A stretch of 64,000 nt of DNA from Gongronella butleri (lineage: Eukaryota; Mucoromycota; Mucoromycetes; Mucorales; Cunninghamellaceae), in assembly GCA_025201375.1 (NCBI GenBank), contig JAIWZP010000085.1, positions 1 to 64,000 on the forward strand, given 5' to 3'. Under the pieces are notes generated by a model that was given only the letters and a program-made list of their open reading frames with translations, was not told the origin of the DNA and did no database searches. Shown here piece after piece: positions 59,407 to 64,000 of the stretch (the stretch's first letter is position 1; each line of letters opens with the position of its first letter). The position numbers and the translations under genes are program-made.

Positions 59407-60745
59407 CTACTTGTTGGATTTTTGACGGGATGAGAAATGCATGTTTCGTTGGAACTTGTTTTTCAAAGGCCCAGAGCCGGTGATGCCGCTTGATCTTCTC
59501 TTTGTGCCCGCGCTGCCATCAGATCGGCGTGTAGATCGGTGTAACACATTTTTCAGTCGTTCATTCTCTATATCGTTCACCTCACGGATGCCAACCAAGT
59601 TTCCAAGCTCACTCAGATTCTACGCGCGAAAAAAAGGGATGAGAAGGGAGTACGAGACGAATTGATCATGTATACCTCGAATTCTCGACCAAGCATCCTG
59701 TCCTTGTTGCGAAGATGCTTCTTTTCCTTTCGTGTGACTTGCAAACGGACATAATTGTTCTCCTCATAGTCTTTCTTTTCAGCAAGCTTGCGATCCATCT
59801 GGCTTCTAAAGTTAATGTCATCGTGGACACCTCCATACACACCAGATTCTTCAGGGGCGTCGTTCATGTCAACCATGAGATCCTTCATCATACTTGAACG
59901 CGTAGCACGTTCTCGCATGCGTTGTTCGTCCTTGTCCTTTTTGGATGTCTTGCTAGATAGCTCATTATAGGTGACAGGAGCCATTTTCGGGGGTCGATAC
60001 ACACCAGATGTTGGCTCGCTTCCATCATCACTGTCATTGTCCTCGTTTTCGTCCTGGCCCTCCTTGTCCATTAAGCTCATTGGATTGGGCTTGAATGACA
60101 ATGGATCGTCAACGGCTTGGCCCGGTGCTTGCGATTCCAGCACAGACTGTCGCACTAATTTGTCGATTTGATATTTCAATTTTGCTTCAATTGGTTTAAT
60201 GCGCTCCAGGACAATGCGCAATTCCACCAAGGACTCGATCAAAGAATGACCCTCAATCTGCTTGCCAGACAACTTGGCATAAGCAAAAATGGCCAATTGC
60301 GAGATATATTGCAGCAGTACTTGATACTTGACTTCCAAAAATGAGATTCCTCGACTTGTCTTGAGTTCCCCTTCCTTTAATCTAAAAATCCATCAGATAA
60401 ACAGCCATTGAATAATATTTCACTTACTTTTGCAACAAAGGCTGAACGTCGTTTTTCAAATCTCGCACCTTGATCTTGAGACTTTTCAAGATAACTCGCA
60501 ATTCATTATGATCTAGTACCATTTTAAAGCAATGGATCAGGAAAAGCACGAACTTGCCTTTTCTTTAATTTTCCTTGGCTACAAAACTTACCAATTTCGT
60601 CGGGAACAACACCCATTTTGATCTTTGCTGCGCTGACAATAACGAAAGAGGGAAAGAAAAAAATTTGCTCGATTTTTTTTTTTTTTTTTTTTTTTTTTTG
60701 GACCCGCACCTTTTCACGCTGCGCACTGAGTTCAATTTCCGTCAT
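59407..60745 (-). CDS. LCP5: SSU processome protein LCP5/neuroguidin
   Basis: Exons (minus) 60745-60710, 60622-60592, 60512-60428, 60381-59676 and 59619-59407 give 356 aa (yeast Lcp5 357). The Sas10/Utp3 domain reads RGISFLEVKYQVLLQYISQ, then LVELRIVLERIKPIEAKLKYQIDK. Next are VYRPPKMAPVTYNE, RERATRSSMMKDL, PEESGVYGG, EENNYVRLQVTRKEKK and a basic Ser/Arg tail. Part of the U3 snoRNP-containing 90S pre-ribosome. The exon 2 acceptor is GCAAAG. A shorter model starting at 60522 (MVLDHNE) is possible, but the five-exon model keeps phase throughout. Only 38 bp separate it from the multicopper-oxidase stop. Confidence 0.88.
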
Positions 60746-60783
60746 TTCGCCCCCAGCCCACCCAAATAAAAGTCATTTTGCGT

Positions 60784-62520
60784 TTATTGTAGGTACGAGA
60801 TTTGCTCAGGTGCCATCTCAATGACGATCATCATTCCCTGCAGCATATGGCCTGTAATGTGGCAATGGAAAGCCCATAGCCCGGGATTGACAGCAAATAA
60901 ACGGACCTTTGTCCATCCACAAGGCACACCAGGCTCCGTGTATTGCTTGCCGTCGGGATACACCAGTGTTGTGTCGCGAGGAATAGGGTGTTGGTAGTTT
61001 CGAATGTCCCTGTCGTGCTCGTGGCTATATTTTCCAGCACCATAGGCAATTGGGAAATGTTTGAGACCATGGGAGTGCCAAGGATGCGCTGCATCAATTC
61101 CAAAAAAAAGTGTCAGAATGTCTGATCAAAGCAAAGGCAAATGGCAATTACCAGCACAGATATTTTGGTTCAAAAGCGTTGTCGTGTGAATGACAAAGTC
61201 CACAACTTCATTGCGTTTTATCGGATATGTTTTCATAGAAGTGTCGTATCCATCCCAATTATCGTGCGTATTCAAATCAATTGCTGTTGCGTTCAATTGT
61301 CGTCTTGTCTTGCGGTGGCGCAGCTGTTCGATGACAGGAACCTTCCAATGTGGCAGAGGGTGATCGTTGATAAACCAGCGCGTCTTGTTGTTGGCAGTCA
61401 ATCTTTCTTTGGGCATCAACACAACCGTGCGATCTGGCGGTGCTGTAAAGTCGTGCAATTCCTTGGATTCTAATGGAGTCATGTCGGGGAACAGCCATTG
61501 AGACTTCTCCTTTGGAAATTGCGGTTGTGATGAATCAAGCGCAGAGCCACGCGCCAAAGCACCCTGCGAATGCGATTTTCTGCCATATTTGAGAATTGCG
61601 CGGCCACGTGTAGTTGTGTTGGTGATCCAAAATGGCTTGACTTCAATATTGTAAGATGTACCTGGTTCTTGATCAGTGTTCAATAAAAAGGAAAAGCGCT
61701 GGCCAGAGGAGACTTCAAGGTAATCCGTTTCAAAGGGCTCGATCAAATCACCGTCTACTTCAATGACTGTCATTTTGTGTTTGGCAATGGCTAGGCCAAC
61801 CGTTGCAAATGTGAGACCACCAATGACACGGAATCGATAGGTTTTGTCGTGCTCGACTTCCAATGCTGCATATCCAGGACAAGATGACTTTGAATCGCTA
61901 GTCATCCCACGACCATTGACAAGATAGGAATCGGCCGCAATAAATCCGTTGTATTGATTGCCCATGTAATAGTTCAGCCGATCTCCTTGCTCTTGATGCC
62001 ACCATTCAGACAATTGGATCGTGCGCTCACCATCATAATGGAATGGGCCATCATGCAGCTGTTTGTCTGATTCTGGCCAATCGTCTTCTGATTGATAGAC
62101 AATAAACGGTCCTTGTATGACATCATCTTGTAATTCCACATGCGCATGGTAAAAGTACGTTCCAGATTGATCAATCAAGCGAAAACGTTGCTCAAATTCG
62201 TCGCCGGGCTGGATTGGAGCTTGAGTCACACCTGGCATGCCATCCGATTCCGTTGTGCCAATTTGAAGAATGCCATGATAGTGAATGGTCGTCGGGGCGT
62301 TTGAGGAAATGGCATTTCGTACAATAACGCGAACCTCGTCACCAAGGGTAGCGTAGATTGGTGGAGCCGGATATTGACCATTGACCATAAGCACGCGATG
62401 AGTAATGCCGCTGCAATCAGGATCCAATTCCCCCATTGTGATTTCCAATTCATAGGTCCGCAGTTTGGCCATCACACACAACGTGCTAGCCGCCATCCAA
62501 AGTAAGGTACAGATCCACAT
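60784..62520 (-). CDS. Secreted multicopper oxidase (ascorbate-oxidase/laccase-like)
   Basis: Exons (minus) 62520-61152 and 61088-60784 give 557 aa. A signal peptide (MWICTLLWMAASTLCVMA) precedes three cupredoxin domains. Copper ligands are TTIHYHGI, GTYFYHAHV, HPWHSHG and AFHCHITGHMLQGM. All eight type-2/3 histidines and the type-1 cysteine are present. The axial type-1 position, five residues after the last His, is Met, as in ascorbate oxidases, suggesting a modest redox potential. DGMPGVTQAPIQPG is also ascorbate-oxidase-like. Substrate unknown. Confidence 0.9.
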
Positions 62521-63214
62521 TGATATTTTTACACGAAAGAAAGATATTTTTCAAGGCCGGTTTCTCGCCATCCAGGTATATCTTTTTCGTGATTCAATGC
62601 ATCCTCTGCTGCATTCATGTATTTACCAGGTTTGTGCACATTAAACACGGATTAATTTATCCCTTTGAAAACAAACAACACCGTTGCACTCTTTTTTCCC
62701 CAAGATCAAGGGGTGCAGCAGTAAGATGCTTGACCCCCTGGAAGATCTGGTGCATTTTGAAGCGTGGCATCAGCGACATTCAACGATATAGCACAGACAT
62801 ACAATTTACAAATCTTTGGAATGCGTCATTGTTTGTTTGGACGGTCACTTTCAAGGATTTTGCTCTCGGACGCACTGGTTTTCCTTTTTAAGACATCATA
62901 ATGCACACCCTAAAAACAGCGCCATGTGATTCTGAGCCCCCGCTTCTTGTTCTAATCTGTCGTCTTCGCATGCGAATATAAAAAAAAAGTCACAACTCGC
63001 AAAATTGAAAGCTAATCGTTTTTGCAAGCGGGCGAACAAAGCAAAAATACCAACATTGACAATAAACAATGATAGGCAGCTAAACGCAAAAAATAGACAG
63101 CAACACGGACGCGAAAAGTAGGACAGAGGAGGCCGAAACAACCAAGTTTTCGATTTTTACTTGTAACGTCGCATAATCGTAGAGTGGTACAAAATTTTAT
63201 GCACTCATTTCCCC
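62521..63214. other. Intergenic region upstream of the multicopper oxidase
   Basis: Contains the promoter of the oxidase gene. No other gene, RNA or repeat was recognised between the start codon and the repeat array. Confidence 0.45.
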
Positions 63215-63715
63215 AGCTCATCCCCTATGATAAACCACGCAATAGCAATCATGAGAGACGCGAGATATGCCGAGGAGTAGCGGGTTTTTTCCTGAGTTTG
63301 TGCCAAATTTATGCAGTTTTGATGAGACGCGCCTTTACTCAACAACGAAGCGCGTCAGAGATTCCAAATTTAAACGATGAAAAATAATCATGAGAGACGC
63401 GAGTTGTGCCGGGGAATCGCGAGAGCAATGTGTTTTTCCTAAATAAATCCCAAATTTATACAATTTTTACGAGATGCGTCATTTCTCAGTAACGAAGCGC
63501 GTCAGAGATTCCAAATTTAAACCACAAAAGAACAATCCTGAGTGACAAGAGATGTGCCGAGGAAACGTGAAGGCGGTGCGTTTTTCCGGAGAAAGTGCAA
63601 TTTTGATGAGTCGCGACATTTTCCAACGACGAAGCGTGTCAGAAATTCCAAATTATAAGCACATAAGAACAAACATGCATGAGAGACACGAGATGTGCCG
63701 AGGAGCAGCAAGAGT
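63215..63715. repeat. Imperfect tandem-repeat array, right copy
   Basis: Same unit as at 1.9-2.4 kb. CGAAGCGCGTCAGAGATTCC recurs with GCGTCAG cores at about 63352, 63499 and 63636 (spacings 147 and 137). GAGATGTGCCGAGGA and CCCAAATTTATAC-type words recur too. The alternating long-short spacing mirrors the left array (148/138), suggesting that whole arrays were duplicated. Confidence 0.8.
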
Positions 63716-63853
63716 TCATTGAATGAACAATTAAGCATGGACTCTGCTGCTGTAAAAATCCTTTTCTTGAATGGTCAACTCCATGAAGTGATGAGAACGG
63801 AAATTGAACTACTCAAAAGGTGTGGTTGCGAACAAACCTCACAATTTATTACA

Positions 63854-64000
63854 CTACAATTCGTACTTCTTCAGGACTTCTTGCTCCATCTTTTGCATCG
63901 GGGCGTGCTTGCCAGTCCAAATTTCAAATTGAGCAATTCCTTGGGAGATTAGGACCTCGATGCCTTCAACGCACGACCAGCCCTTGCGTTCGGCTTGCAA
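63854..64000 (-). CDS. ARO1: AROM pentafunctional polypeptide, C-terminal end (partial)
   Basis: Forty-eight codons plus a stop on the minus strand, running off the window: QAERKGWSCVEGIEVLISQG, AQFEIWTGKHAP, then KMEQEVLKKYEL and a stop. GWxxVxGxEVLxxQGxxQFExWTGxxAP is the C-terminal shikimate-dehydrogenase segment of fungal ARO1. A stand-alone shikimate dehydrogenase cannot be excluded from this fragment. In the shikimate pathway it reduces 3-dehydroshikimate. Confidence 0.75.
   Translation of the reverse strand: MQAERKGWSCVEGIEVLISQGIAQFEIWTGKHAPMQKMEQEVLKKYEL

Overview
The window is nuclear DNA from a fungus, most likely an early-diverging (non-Dikarya, Mucoromycota-like) lineage. The gene content is fungal: homoisocitrate dehydrogenase of the alpha-aminoadipate lysine route, a PMT4-type O-mannosyltransferase, a HAL/NPR1 kinase, the DASH subunit Dad2 and the C-terminal end of an AROM polypeptide. 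An SMN protein and an HPS1-like BLOC-3 subunit are also present. Genes are compact, and most have several introns of about 55-100 nt with long T (sometimes A) tracts. I re-derived exon boundaries by eye from splice signals, reading phase and protein-family conservation. Every multi-exon model given as a CDS keeps phase and ends in a stop, except the ones flagged. All coordinates are spans, and exons are listed in the evidence.

Layout. 0-2.4 kb: an M28-type aminopeptidase that has lost catalytic residues, then a tandem-repeat array. 3.3-17.5 kb: HAL/NPR1 kinase, TSR2, a PARP-type zinc-finger protein, mL50, an HPS1-like protein, SMN, an SPX-RING ubiquitin ligase and a SET/NAP histone chaperone. 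A gene-poor gap lies at 11.3-13.2 kb. 18.7-26 kb: a decayed region with one disrupted gene, a gag relic, two solo LTRs and copies of a non-coding dispersed repeat. 26-38.8 kb: R3H-SUZ protein, SPC24, YTM1, DAD2, PA-TM-RING ligase, TAN1, GABA transaminase, an MFS transporter and an IML2/TTC39 protein. 38.8-41.4 kb: repeats. 41.4-50 kb: UBP8, LYS12, TAF4 and MET10. 50-51.4 kb: repeats. 51.4-62.5 kb: PPIL2-type cyclophilin, a NEPRO/RMP1-like protein, BOL3, RPA12, an unresolved gene, PMT4, LCP5 and a multicopper oxidase. The right end holds a second tandem-repeat array and the 3' end of ARO1.

Functional themes are ribosome and RNA biogenesis (TSR2, YTM1, LCP5, RPA12, NEPRO/RMP1-like, TAN1, SMN, PPIL2), the kinetochore (SPC24 and DAD2 on either side of YTM1), transcription and chromatin (UBP8, TAF4, SET) and amino-acid or sulfur metabolism (LYS12, UGA1, MET10, ARO1). 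These are independent housekeeping genes, not a pathway cluster.

The main discovery is in the decayed regions. The 7-mers TACTGTA/TACAGTA occur about 30 times in 7 kb (19.1-25.9 kb), where chance predicts about one. Comparison with paralogous repeat copies shows that several are 5-bp insertions at a TA (TA becomes TA-CTG-TA). This is the excision footprint known for Tc1/mariner transposons whose ends read CAG...CTG. Related TACGGTA and TACCGGTA words behave the same way. Three such footprints sit exactly where the gag relic changes reading frame. Two solo LTRs with 5-bp target duplications are confirmed by an uninterrupted paralogous copy at 50.6 kb. No tRNA, rRNA or CRISPR array was recognised.
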